NCBI GenBank assembly: GCA_018389105.1
Contig: JACATO010001552.1
Location: 310,001 to 374,000 of the forward strand
Direction: 5' to 3'
DNA: 64,000 bases
Source of the DNA: Nautilus pompilius
Taxonomy: Eukaryota > Mollusca > Cephalopoda > Nautilida > Nautilidae
Shown here: in pieces, positions 45,536 to 57,309 of the stretch
Layout of the letters: each line of letters starts with the position of its first letter
Numbering within the stretch: position 1 is the stretch's first letter
The notes under the pieces: model-generated
What the model was told of the DNA's origin: nothing
Database searches by the model: none
Seen by the model: the letters and a program-made list of their open reading frames with translations, nothing else
Position numbers and translations under genes: made by a program

Positions 45536-48500
45536 TTGAGGGGAGGGATAAACTGCAAACCTTTGTGGGGGAACCCCCCCCAAAGTCTGCTAAAACCGAT
45601 CTCGAGAAAGATGAATCGATGTTTGCATTCAGGAAGAAAATGGGCTTCGCGGTTCTGAATAAGAAATCGATCGGAAACTGGGAAATAGCTCTTCGTAAAA
45701 ATGACTTTGTACTTGAAATCATCTTGGAAGAAAAAACATTTACTCTTGCGTAAACTAACTTTTTCTCGTAATAATGTAATGCTTTTGTTTTATCCAAAGA
45801 AAAATTCATTAATAAAAGGAAATAAATGCAACACGAAAACTATGGATGCTATATGCATACATTTTCATTACAACGGACGTAAACATTTGGGTACCTGACT
45901 GAACAAGAAAAGTGTCCACATCAAAACGGCAGCGATTAAAGTGGTAGATTCAAAGTGACGTCATCTCGAAAGCAAACATCTGAATCCATTAACAGTAGGG
46001 TTCACGGTCAGCCCTCGTGATCTAAACAGTAAAATACTTGTTTTATGGAAACCCCTGCAAAGGGAAAACGGTTTTAAAGTCCAAGAGCGCGAGTCGTTCT
46101 CGAACTTCGATCTTCGGTGTAAACTCTAGCGTGGATAACTTCTCGCACCAGGTCTGCTCCACCAGCCGGTCATCAACGCGGGTTGGGAGCCGCTGTTCCA
46201 GTCTCATTTTGATCCCCCGCTTCAGTGAATAACAGGTCCAGATGAAAGTTTCTCACGAAATCGAAGACGCGATAGATTTGGTGGGGTGCGCCAGGAGGCG
46301 GGAGTTCTACCCAAGGTCTCTCGTGAGCTTTTATTCGCGGTTACCTGAGGGGCTCGGCCCGTGTTAGGCGCTGGTACTTTGAAACTTATCGTTCCAGGCG
46401 ATGTCGAATTGACTGAACAAGGAACGGAGTCACGGACCGTCGGCCTTATCTGTCTCAACGCCGCGTTCGCGGGCGGCTTCTTTTCGGATGAACAGGTGAA
46501 TATCAGAAGGATTCGTCTAATCTTTTGCCAGGCCAGAAATATGAAACTCCACGAGACTTGGAAGCAAGAGACTGGTCTTGTCTGTTGCCTGTGTTCGGTG
46601 TTCGCCTGCGTGCGCGCTATGCAGAAAATAATTCGACTTTCGATTTGAGGAATTTCTCCAATAAACAGCGGCATCACCGGATCGAAGATGTCGATTGTTT
46701 CGCTATGGTTTCATTTAGAAACCTTCAGTTCTATAGGTATAATGGGAAGGCGTTCTAATCGACGGGGGGGCCATTCTCGAGTAATCTACATCCGAGTTCT
46801 CATTACTCCTTTGTCATAAAGAAACTTTGAAAACTTTGTCCGCTCGTGATGTTTCCCGCTTTTATAGATGACGAAATCGCGTTGATCGATGAAAATGTTA
46901 AAAGTGTTTGGGTTGATCTTTACACTCGTTTCACGACTTGCCCCGCACTTCTCAACCTTTTCGATTCTGCTTCAGGATCAGATCGATTTATACACGTTTT
47001 CCTTCTCGAAAACCTTTTTTGATTTTCCACTGACGCCGGCGACCATAGCCGGATAGGCAGCCATGATATACGCGGACGTACAGATCTCCAAGACTCCCAG
47101 GACCGTCGGTGTAATCAAGCTCAAGCGAAATATTTCCACATTTTTCGTTCCTCTGTTATATGTTATCGGGGTGATGACGATGATGACGAGAACAAGTCAG
47201 ACGGCCGGAGACGGGGCCACCGGAAAAAGAAAAAAAAAAGATCAGTCTCAGCACCGTGTTCTCTGCTGATAACAGTACTTCATGGGATCTCCGGTCCTTT
47301 CCAAGACGGCGACGTTCAGGCGTCACCGAAAAGTCCCCACTGGAACTCTTCAGTGTTGGATGTGATCGACGACGGTCAATTTTCCAAGTTTGCGATCCAA
47401 CATCAAAGAGTCCGGTAAAGCCCTCGACAAATTCCACGTTTGCTAGCGGCCATTTTTTTTTTCCCCGTAAAACTCAAGGAAACTTCTCTGGCGGCCTGGT
47501 TGACAGGTTGGCCAGAACACGTGACCTGACCCGTAACGTTTAAACGAAAGACGAGCTCCCAGTTCCGGTCGGTCTTCGTGTAAAGCGAAGGTTTAAACCT
47601 CGAATCTATGCAACGAATCGAACTTGATCAAAAGATACAAGGGGTGAAGATTTTAATTCGAGTTTTCGCACCGTCTATTGAATTTAAAACTCACGAAAAA
47701 GGTCATAGAATATGCGGATGAATGAGCGCGATCGACAGATCTTTCTGTTCCTACGGAAGTAGCCATAACAGTTGTGAAAGCGACGTCTATCGGAAAGTCT
47801 AAATGTTTCTGCTTACAAATAAATCACCAGTGCCTCGCAATTAAGATACAAACGATTTCTCTCCTCTTTGTATTCATTAAAAGTTTTTCAATACTTCGTT
47901 TTCAGTTTAATCTTTTGACCTTTTTATTGTTGTTGTGCAAATCTCAGAAGTTTGCTTCGTGCAAGGAAGCGACTGCCATACACCATATTAGTGCTGATGT
48001 TTCATTCTTTGATTAAATATTTTACTTACAACACATAGATACATAAATTACACACAAAGGATAGAATATATCCATCAAAGATTATTTCCGGGAAGTCCTC
48101 CGGTCGGAAGAACCAGCCTCTTTAGTTTTGTCATAATTCAAGAAGAATCCTGTTTGCCCCACGGTCCATTACTTTCACATTTCTATTTTCCGTTTCGGAT
48201 GAAAATGTCTCAACCCTTCACTGATGTAACTTGAAGTAAAGATGAAAAATAGATTTTTCCTACTCGAAGCCCATTCTTCGAGCCCCTGAAATCCAGTGCT
48301 TATATACATGTTTAATCTGGTTCTTGTTCAAACCTCACAAACCCACTTATTGGAAGGGGGCCCAAACAGTGAGACCTGCAATGCCAGTTTTCCCACTTAA
48401 CCCGGATATCGTTTATCGAACATGGAATTACGAAATGTACCATCAGCATGGTGCTTGCTCACACCTCAGCCACCTGCTTCGTTTGCACATCGTCGTTCCG

Positions 48501-49052
48501 GTGATGCTGACAGGCTTTAGCGGGAAACTACTGAATGTGCGTAGCGTAAAATTCTTCCCGGCGCTCGGATTTAACCACGGGGAGATGAGGCGGAGAGATA
48601 ATATATGCCGAGTCTGTGTTCATCTTGCATTAATGAACGTCTCGGCGGCGATCGAAGGAAATGCAGCTTCGCCTACGATACACGAGCAGGGGAGGGGGGG
48701 TAGAAGACATAACTTGATTTTCTTCAATATCTCAACCACGTGAAACTACACCGAATGTGTATTCAGTTGTCGTCGACCAACTGCGACGCGATTATATCGT
48801 TACGAACTCTGACATCCCGATGTTTTCCCTTTGTTAGTGACCGTTTTCCGCTATCTCGAATTGGTAAATAATTTCATGGTATCGGCAACGATAGCTTTAT
48901 CGGGATTAATGTTGCCATTTCGCCTCGCACCGGGCGCAGTTTTTAGGTTAGTTCTGCACGACCTGGTGATAAATCTTCCTCGCCACCGGGCCATAAGACA
49001 GATACTAGCGTAATAAATGTGGAGAGAAGCTTTTCAACGATCGATCAGGCTA
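45536..49052. other. long CpG-rich block (about 46.0-49.7 kb), no gene recognised
   Basis: The block is visibly richer in CpG than the flanks and has open frames of 60-151 codons on both strands (for example 46222-46677 minus, 48324-48743 plus, 47256-47543 plus). None shows a recognisable domain, catalytic motif or consistent splice pattern. It may be an old element, an unmethylated regulatory region or untranslated sequence of a gene outside the window. Confidence 0.4.
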
Positions 49053-49127
49053 CGTTTAAATGTCGCGGTCTTCGGCGAACGATTCCATAAAATCATCGAT
49101 CACATGAAGGTCCGCGACATTTCAACG
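49053..49127. repeat. imperfect hairpin, about 21-bp stem and 32-nt loop
   Basis: Left arm 49053-49073 starts CGTTTAAATGTCGCGG and the complement of the right arm (49106-49127) starts CGTTGAAATGTCGCGG. They pair with two mismatches and one bulge. The size is compatible with a small-RNA precursor or a MITE foldback. Confidence 0.55.
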
Positions 49128-50470
49128 AAATGGTATTGTAGGGCTGGCTGTCCGTACTGAAATACGGCATTCCACGGGTCCGGCTCTCCTTCGCTTCCAC
49201 CAGCGCTCCTATGTTCCAATCAAAATGCATCCGTGAGACTTGACGTATTTCGATTATTTTCCCCATTTACATCCATCAGATTTTTCGCGGTTACTTCCCA
49301 ACTGTCGCTAGTCTCTTTTTGACTTCCTGACGCCCGCACCGTTACACCCTTGACGGATGGTCACTCACTTTCCAGACCGACTCCGGTCACATCCCGTCTA
49401 AACCTACGGGTCGTTTCCGGACTTAAAACCGTTTTCGGATTTTTTTTTTCCGCCGGACCTATGATAGGTCGTCATTTTTTTGATTTGTACCAAAGCGGTA
49501 AGGAAACCCTCCGGTCCTCCTTAACCCGATACGATTCGGCGGCTCTGGGGGAAAGGAAACGCTTCCCAGGCGAATCGGTCTGGCGTGTCCGACTTGCGGA
49601 AGTAAGCTTCGAATTCTGTCCGTGATGCAAAGCGGTTCCTGTACGGCATATCCGCCGTATTCCGCACCAATCCTCGCCTGACAAATAATAATAAAGAATA
49701 ATAACCGCTTTTTCCTCTGCTTCCAAAATGCGAGTTTCGTATTTGTTTGCAGATATCATAGTGTCAAAGAATGGTGCCATTGCTGGAGGACTCAACCATC
49801 TCGCTCTTTCCCGCCTCCACTAATTCAAAAACAGGGGTATTTATTTTAAACATCTTCTCTCTTCTTACCGCTTGATTAGAAATAACTTCCTGGTGTTTTG
49901 TTATAATAATGAATGCTACATATATCATTGTTTTTTAAAATCATTCTTACAAACTTTAAATGCCCAGGTTCGACTGCTTTGGTCTGGAATATTTTCTCTC
50001 TTTATTCCACTCAGATGAAGTAAAAAATGTGAAAAGTTGGTTTTTGTGCTAAGCCAGGAGCCGTGTTACATTTGTAGGTTTATAATGTATAACGATATTA
50101 CTTTCTGTTTAGCCATAATTACTCTGTTTCTTTTCATGATGAAGGTATACATAATGTGCCCTTTATTTAAATAGCGAGATCAATAATTATAATCGTATAA
50201 GACATATCTAACTATTTAAAGTAAAACGCGTAGCTATATAGCACAAACTTAGCTTCTAAAATGTAATAAAGTTCTTTTCGTAACTGAAAAATATATAATG
50301 TTATCAATTTTACTGTGCTAGCATTTCGTTTCGAACAAAAATCCTGAGTGAGCAGAAACAATCGTAGATCTGTCAGTCAACCACTGCCCATAGCATCCAT
50401 ACAGCGCCACTCGATATGTGATTTCCGGTCTTATCTTTAAATTGTCGCTGATGCTTCTTAGGCTGCACTA
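49128..50470. other. end of the CpG-rich block, then AT-rich spacer
   Basis: The CpG-rich character ends near 49.7 kb. The frame 49350-49625 (91 codons) has no motif. No other feature seen. Confidence 0.4.
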
Positions 50471-50489
50471 GCCAGCGATTTCCGTTATC

Positions 50490-50610
50490 TCCTGGTCAGG
50501 CACCTAGATTAGTAACTCGGCTCTGTCCAGCCGAAGGTGAGCGATTCTAATCTCCCAGCTTAGCAGCTGGGCCCTAAACAGCGAACTGCTCCTACACATA
50601 CGAAATGAAG
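50490..50610 (+). mobile_element. possible tRNA-derived SINE fragment
   Basis: TGGTCAGGCACCTAG (about 50492-50506) and GCGATTCTAATCTCCC (about 50542-50557) are placed like degenerate A and B boxes. The body is short and diverged. Confidence 0.3.
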
Positions 50611-53600
50611 ACAGTCAGTTATTAGAGTAATATTTAAGAAAACTGAGTAGAGAACTTCCAACGTAAATCGTCTCCCACACATTAAAGTTAGATGAATGTT
50701 TAGTAACCAACTCACTGTTTTTTGCACATTCTCGTGTTTTCTTAGAATTTCTTGGATGAGAAAAAGAACTGGCCGTACGTTTCAAAGCTAATTCTTGCGT
50801 TTTGCCTTCGTGGTTCTGTTTAGGCTAAAAGCATCTCTGCACTTCTCAGAAAAACCAGCTCCACACACTACAATTTACACAGAGTATCTAGAAAGCTGGT
50901 GGAGCAAAAAATCTAAAAGGACGGATTTTACAATTATTACCGTTCGAAATATAAGTGAAACTTATTTCTTTACTGGTAAAATGTCATTGGACTTCTTCAC
51001 GACAATATACTTTCCACTAACAAAAGACAGCGCGGAAATGGTATATTTCCGTATATATTTGATTGTAGACCGTTTTTTTTTCGATATTGTCTTTAATTTC
51101 TGTTCGTACATTTCGTCACAAGTCGTGAACTTTCAGACGGTCAGTTGCTTGTCTTTAAAGAATGTAAAGAGAAAAGATGCTTTTACATCGAAACAAGATT
51201 AAATGGTTATTTGTCACAGTCAACGTCCATTCCGATACGACGGTTTTTCTGGAAATTGGATTATTCTAATCCAGGTGTACATATTTTGATAAGGCGATTC
51301 TGGCTAGTATCTGGACTATTTTCCCCAGATACATAAATTCCAGTATAGTTACCAAAATATGATGTCAAGATCCACCAATCCATTGCCGATCCACCGCCGA
51401 CTGAAAGCCATATTAACATATTCTCACTATTAAGCTTAACTAAATCAAATCAGAGTTTATGGGCGTATTTAACACGCGCTGAATATATATATATATATAT
51501 ATAATCAGTATACGTTTAGCCAATAACTCGTGTCACACCTGACACGTGCGCACTTTTGTTTTAGTATTGAAGCTTAAAAACACCGTGGAAGTTGGTGCCA
51601 TCCAGTTTATGTCGAGGTAAAGAGTTAATGGAATCTTTGTCACCGATTAACAATTTTTCCTTGTTCGAATGTTTTTAACACGTCCCCCCCCCTCTTTTTA
51701 AAATTATTTTCTTTTCCAGTGCAAACTTCAGCTTGGTCAGGCCAGATTTTTACGGAAGCACCTCTTTTCAACGATGAGCGGAATCCGTCCGTCACTGATA
51801 TGGTAGTAGACCTTTAACTGTGAGAGATCAATCTCCGGAGATAATGTGGTCACGTGTTTGTTATACTGACACCCTGAAGCGGACTATACAAGATTTTTAG
51901 GCGTAATCCATTTTTTAAAAAAAAAAAAAAAAAATTATACACGCAAACAGCACTTTTGGCGTTAAAGGTTTTAAACTATAATAATGGAACTAATTAATAC
52001 CTGTCTGGAAAACTAATCGTCTATACAGCGTGTATGTCAGTGCTAATAGCTTTGGTGGTTCCAAGAAGACTCAATTTATCATGGATTATGCAAGATCCTG
52101 AGAGGAGATAAATATCTGTTTCATTTTATTTAAACGATTAAAAAAAACAGAAATACTCGATTTTTGGTTTATACATTTATTATTGTGTGTTGAAAAAAAA
52201 AATACAATTCTCATCATTCTGAATTAAAAACAGGTAATTTTTGTTGTTGTTGTCTTGTTTGTTTTGTTTGTTTTCCCTTTGACTTTGAAATGCATACCGT
52301 TCTTTTACTTCATATTTACACTGTATTAAATCTATCTTTGCTATCCGCTCTCGTTGTGGAAATAACCTTCCTATAGAAGAGAATATCAGCATTTTTGGAC
52401 TAAAAAAAATAAAGGTAAAAGAAATAAAATTCGATTTCATGTCAGATAGCAGCATAAAACAGCAGCAACAAAAAGAATCAACACGAGATTAGAGAACGGC
52501 TCTAAAGATGTCTTGGATTCAGTTAAGTTGTAAAGTTATACATAATAATTTCAATAATTTTCGTTCACCCCCTCTCGAGACAACATCATAAGCCCATCAT
52601 AATTTTCATAATCTAAATATACCAATCAAGATGCATCGCGAACAGTGCGATACGTTTTTTGTTTTTGGTAAGCAAAATGGCTGCGAATGTCAGAACAGTT
52701 TATTTATATTTTTGCGCGTTTAAAGTCACAGCACCCAAAAAAAACAAACCCTTTTTGATTTCTAGTTGTACACCTTTCTGGCTACAGGGCCAGCGGATCC
52801 CTATCTTAGTTACAAAAGTAGGGAGGTGTTTACGCAGCGTCGCACAAGCAAACTCTCTGCGTGGGAGGCCACGATCGAAGGCCCCTAGAAATCACTGATA
52901 TTTCAAGATTATTTCCGCTACAGAAATGGTTAAAAGGAATTTCCCTTTTACGTTAAGAATCGCCGCGTTCATAGAAATTTGTTTGTTTTGTTGCTGTTTT
53001 TTAGACAAGTTTAATGGGTGCTCGCTTTAAGTAAACTGAATCCGGGAACAGAATTTTCTACCGGGGAGGTGGTGGGAGAAACAAACAAACAACAAAAAAA
53101 AAAAAGCGGGGGATTAACACCTGTGGTTCTTGGCTACCTGACGAAAAGATTGACACACGTGATGTTTTCATTAAGTGCCGCTTGGATATGATTAACTATT
53201 TAGCTTTCAGTTCTCGTCGCCACAGAAATTTAAAGAGCTTAGATGTCTGCAAACCACTGGGTCGTGACAGGGTAGGGGCTGTATTAAAAACCGTCTTTCT
53301 TCTTCAGCTGTTTGTATGTATATTTTTAATCTATCAGCGTACATCCGTTGTATCAGAAACGAAAAGCCATCTACGCGATCTGAAAGCCCGAGTAAAGGAG
53401 GCGTTTTTCTGTTATCATTACATTTTTCTTTTTTAAAAAGTTACAATAAAAACATATATTGACAAAAGCATTCTTTCATTATTTACCAAAGCACCGATGA
53501 GCTCCGTTTTGAGATCGCTGTCACGCCATTATATACAGTTGCCGTTGCTGAGTTATTTTGCTGACCGTCTAAGATAGACGCGCGCAATGCACTGTGGGAA

Positions 53601-54660
53601 AGAAAGCAATTTTAGGACCTTCTCGAGAACCAACGATTGCACGGTGTTGCTATTGGACGGTTGTTCCCCGCGAGGCCGTAAAGCGGCACTGACACGACAT
53701 TAATTTCTCATGAACAGAGTATATATTGTTAATGAGTCGCAATTTAAAAAACAAACAAACACAAATCTAACAACTTACTTTGACGTATCTCCCCTCTGTG
53801 ATGATTAGTAGTTTATTGTAATGTAAAAACCACTTCTTAGCTTCTGACTCCCAGAAAAAAGCTGCGTCTGGAAACATTTAGCGAAATATTTAAATTTAAC
53901 CCGAAGCGCAGGACATCACAGGACGTAACAATAGCCAAACTTGTAGTTTAAATGACGTAAATATACAACAGTTTTACTGAATTATGATTTACCAGTTTTT
54001 AATTATTCTGTGGAAATTACTTCAAAATTTAAACAAAACAATTAAATTAAATTTTGAAAAAATAAATATCGTGTTTTTTTTTTCAAAATATGAAAATGTC
54101 TAAGAAAAAATTCAAGCTGGATGCTAAAATGCCTATCGATAATTAAGAAGGTTGGTCGGTGGATACGCGAGTAACCATTGTTAGTACTTTTGGTGACAAA
54201 TCCACTTGTTATTGCTTGAACGGCCGCGCTCAAAAGACTGGGTGTTTGTTCTCGCGAATACAGGGAATGACATCAGGTTGTATTGGCTATATTTTGCAAT
54301 GGTACGAATAATAATAATGTAATGACACAATTTCTGTAGTCATTTAAAAGCTTTTTGTATTGCAAGGGTTGTTAAAGACTATAGAATACTGTGCAGATGG
54401 TCTTATATTGTTTAGACTTTAATAGAAGATCCTTAGCGAAAGATGAGAACCAAGCCAGTGGCCAACAACGATTTTTATATTAGGAGACTCATTGAATAAA
54501 ATGTTGTTATTACGATAACTCGCAATTAATTTTATGGAGCACAAAAGCAATAAATAATATCTTATCGATTAGCATTTAATTATTAAAAAGTTAATCAGAG
54601 GGCTTTAGATGTAATCTTTGCCTATATTTTTCATTGTCTAACTTATGAGCCGGCAAGTGG
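50611..54660. other. AT-rich intergenic sequence
   Basis: A TA microsatellite lies at 51483-51503, poly-A at 51916-51935 and small perfect stems at about 51257-51273 and 51311-51336. A TTCCCACAGTGCATTGCG sequence lies at 53583-53600 (minus). The 135-codon frame 50795-51202 has no motif. No gene recognised. Confidence 0.4.
53583..53600 (-). promoter_or_regulatory. ZNF143/Staf-like motif
   Basis: The complement reads TTCCCACAGTGCATTGCG, close to the 'CCCA.aATGCa.tGCG' type of site in metazoan promoters. An ATTGG (inverted CCAAT) lies about 60 bp downstream. Promoter function is inferred. Confidence 0.25.
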
Positions 54661-54669
54661 ATGTAGAAT

Positions 54670-54860
54670 TAGGTCTGCCATCGTTTACTGTAGAGGCGAG
54701 CTGTTGGCATAGTGGGTGCTTCACTAAACTGCCAGGGTTGAGGGCCGAAGCTTGGTTCCAGGTAGGGCCACGTTTCTCCTCTCCCTGCTTTATTTCGCCA
54801 GCTGGTCGTGTGACTTTTCTTCGGATATTCCGGTTCCCCTCCCCCACATCTAAAAATAAA
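54670..54860 (+). mobile_element. tRNA-derived SINE
   Basis: TGGCATAGTGGGTGCTTCAC (54705-54724) is A-box-like and GCTTGGTTCCAGG (54751-54763) is B-box-like. The tail contains GGTCGTGTGACTTTTCTTCG followed by CCGGTTCCCCTCCC, the 'gGttTtctCcGg..ctCCggtTtcCTCCC' tail common in invertebrate SINEs. The 167-codon open frame starting at 54645 is a by-product of this insertion. Confidence 0.6.
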
Positions 54861-56000
54861 GAGTTATATAAGGACTTTCTTCACTCTGCGCAAAAGCCCG
54901 TCGAGTGTATCCGATGTTTTCCTCTCGTTACCAGTAGACCAAGTCTAGCATGCGTGAAGCATCAGACGGAAATAACAAATTATTGGTTCTGTTACCGACC
55001 GAAATCTTATTTTACTTATGGTATTGGTATAAATATAAGCCGTAATGGCTTCTTGCTTTCCTCAATAAATGACGCTAAAATAAAGATGACGTATCTCTGT
55101 ACTTACATTGTTCATCATTCTGTGAAATTTCGTAACGATTCTGTTTAGAATTTAAAAATTTCAAATCTAAAGTTCAAAGAACTGAAAATAAATAGCTGAT
55201 GAAGAAAATCGGTAGTAAAACCGAAACAGAGATAAAACGTCACGAAAAGATAAACGAGGCAGTCGCATCTTTAAGTTCTTCACTGTTAGAATATATTTTC
55301 TTAATTTATGAGATAAAAAATAAGTAAAATGAGCATATTAAATATTTGATAAAAATTAATTTGTATATAACCTAAATTTCTATTGCTTCCTAATTTGTGT
55401 GGAAGAAATTCTTTCAGCTCGAGGATATTCATTCATCGATGTACACAGGACTGCTGCCGTTTGATTTAAGAACATTACTCGTAGCGATTTGTACACACAC
55501 AAGTTTTTTTCTCTTTCTAAATCATGTTTTCAGAGGGGACAGAAAAAATTGTGTTTTAATCGTGGAACATCTACCAGATAACTGGTTTAATTAAAGAGTT
55601 GCGACCAAGAAGGTATACGTTTGGCTCTCGACCGACTCAAGTCACATACCAACAAGTCACAGGTGTCCCGTATTAAAAGGTTTAGCTTTAAAATAACTTG
55701 CAATGATTGAACCCCCATTTATTAAAGCAGCAAACGACAAAACCTCGACACCTCTTACGAAATAATATTTAAAAAGTCTTTACAGTGATAGTGCAAAAGT
55801 TGGTTATCTTCGCGATACATGAGCGTCGTTTTAAGGAAACTACGTCAGTCTGAAGCGCTATATTGCAGCGACGGGATCAAGTATATTATATACGTCTTCA
55901 CTCCGTATTTCCTTTAGATGTTGATTAAATAAATGACGGTATCCCTGGTCATGTTACCCTCTCAAAACAATTATTAACAAAATAAATGCTAAAAACGCAG
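54861..56000. other. AT-rich spacer
   Basis: No feature recognised. Confidence 0.4.
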
Positions 56001-56151
56001 AAACGGGCCAGAAGTCTCAAAGACTGGTTCCGTTCTTTGGACACACGAATCTCTGTCTGACCAGTTTGATCCAAACGAAGAGTATATGTTTGAAAAGGCA
56101 GTCTTCAGTGAGAAATGCGCGGACATCCTTTGCAGGGAAATTCTACTGAAG
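56001..56151 (+). CDS. candidate internal exon (50 codons), unrecognised
   Basis: A continuous open frame is bounded by an acceptor-like CGCAG at 55996-56000 and a donor AAG|GTATCA at 56151/56152. It encodes an acidic, balanced peptide beginning NGPEVSKTG and containing FDPNEEYMFEKAVFSEKCAD. Its composition resembles a real soluble protein more than the neighbouring frames do. No family is recognised, no pyrimidine tract precedes the acceptor, and the frame stays open beyond the donor to a TGA near 56190. A minus-strand frame overlaps it. Confidence 0.27.
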
Positions 56152-57295
56152 GTATCATTAAAGTTGTTTAAATATCTGGTAGATGCATGAACATTGAAGA
56201 ATTCTGAACTATGCGGAATGGCCGCCACAGGTAGCCAGAGACTTGCTGACTCTTGAAAAACAGTGGTAACATTGTAGATCTTCGTTTAGAAACACAGAAA
56301 ATTTTAAATCTAAAACGACTCTTGGAATGTCTACAGTCTGATTTAAAAAAAAAAACAAAAATGGACACTAAATAATACAGGAAGAAATTCCTAAGAGCAG
56401 AGTGCCTCGTATCTGTAAAGCAAATGGTGGCTGTTTCTTTGATTCAGACGCTCAACGAATATTTATGCTGTATGTGAAACGTTTTGATATTGTTAAAAAA
56501 GATAACACTATTTACAATAATAATAATAATTGTAGAAAATTAACCAAATATTTTTTCGCTAAATGAAATAAAGTGATATGGTTGCTTTTATAATTTTGCG
56601 AGGCCTCTGATACAAGCTTTAAAAATTCCGTTAACTCTCCGTATACAAAGTCAGATTTTACCTTATACAATCTGGGGTGCATTCGCATCCAACTCTAGAA
56701 GCAGTAATTAGCATCTGTGTTGAAGTGACTGTACATGTTGTTAATAAACTCGCAGTGCAAAGCACGTTGAGTTGGAGCGATATACCGATGTTGTGTCGTC
56801 ACAGAGAGGTATATCAATGGGAAAGGTGTTGTGTTTTCACCGCCCCTCTCAATCTGTGATGAGTAATGCAGACACAAAAAGTTTCGCGGTGCAAATATAC
56901 CCAAGGTGGTGGTATACAGAGGTTGGAAAATAGTATATGCATGCACAGTTATATAAGAAAAGTATAACGCAAAAATATCTCACGATTACTCCATAAAGCT
57001 CAAAATCTCCCATATGTTCGATCTGTAACATAAATGGAAAGTCAACAAACGTCGAATCCCGATCTTCATTGCTCGCTTGACATCTGAAATATACATGGGA
57101 GCATTTAACCAAAGTGTTTTTCTTAAACAATTCTCATTACACCGCATTACATTTAAATCTTTAAGCAATTTACGTTGATGTCTTGGCGCCCTGATCCAGG
57201 GAGCGCACCATAATAACCGCCCGTCAGGTAAAACAGGTGGAACGAACCACAGTGCCTCTCCCTCCGACGTATTGCCGCGATTTAGGCGCAGCACT
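56152..57295. other. AT-rich spacer
   Basis: Overlapping minus-strand frames of 83-102 codons at 56.70-57.29 kb have no motif. Nothing else seen. Confidence 0.4.
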
Positions 57296-57309
57296 GCGCC
57301 CTCTAGTGG
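57296..57309 (-). promoter_or_regulatory. CTCF core motif (14/14)
   Basis: The complement reads CCACTAGAGGGCGC, a perfect match to CCASYAGRKGGCRS. With equal base frequencies about 0.03 perfect matches are expected in 64 kb on both strands, so this one stands out. CTCF is an insulator and loop-anchor protein found across bilaterians; binding here is inferred. Confidence 0.45.

Noticed and set aside
48324-48743. 139-codon frame
   Set aside because: No family resemblance, signal or splice context seen.
50795-51202. 135-codon frame
   Set aside because: Phe/Tyr/Lys-rich composition typical of AT-rich chance frames, no motif.
54645-55148. 167-codon frame
   Set aside because: The first third lies in a tRNA-derived SINE and the rest is AT-rich with no motif.
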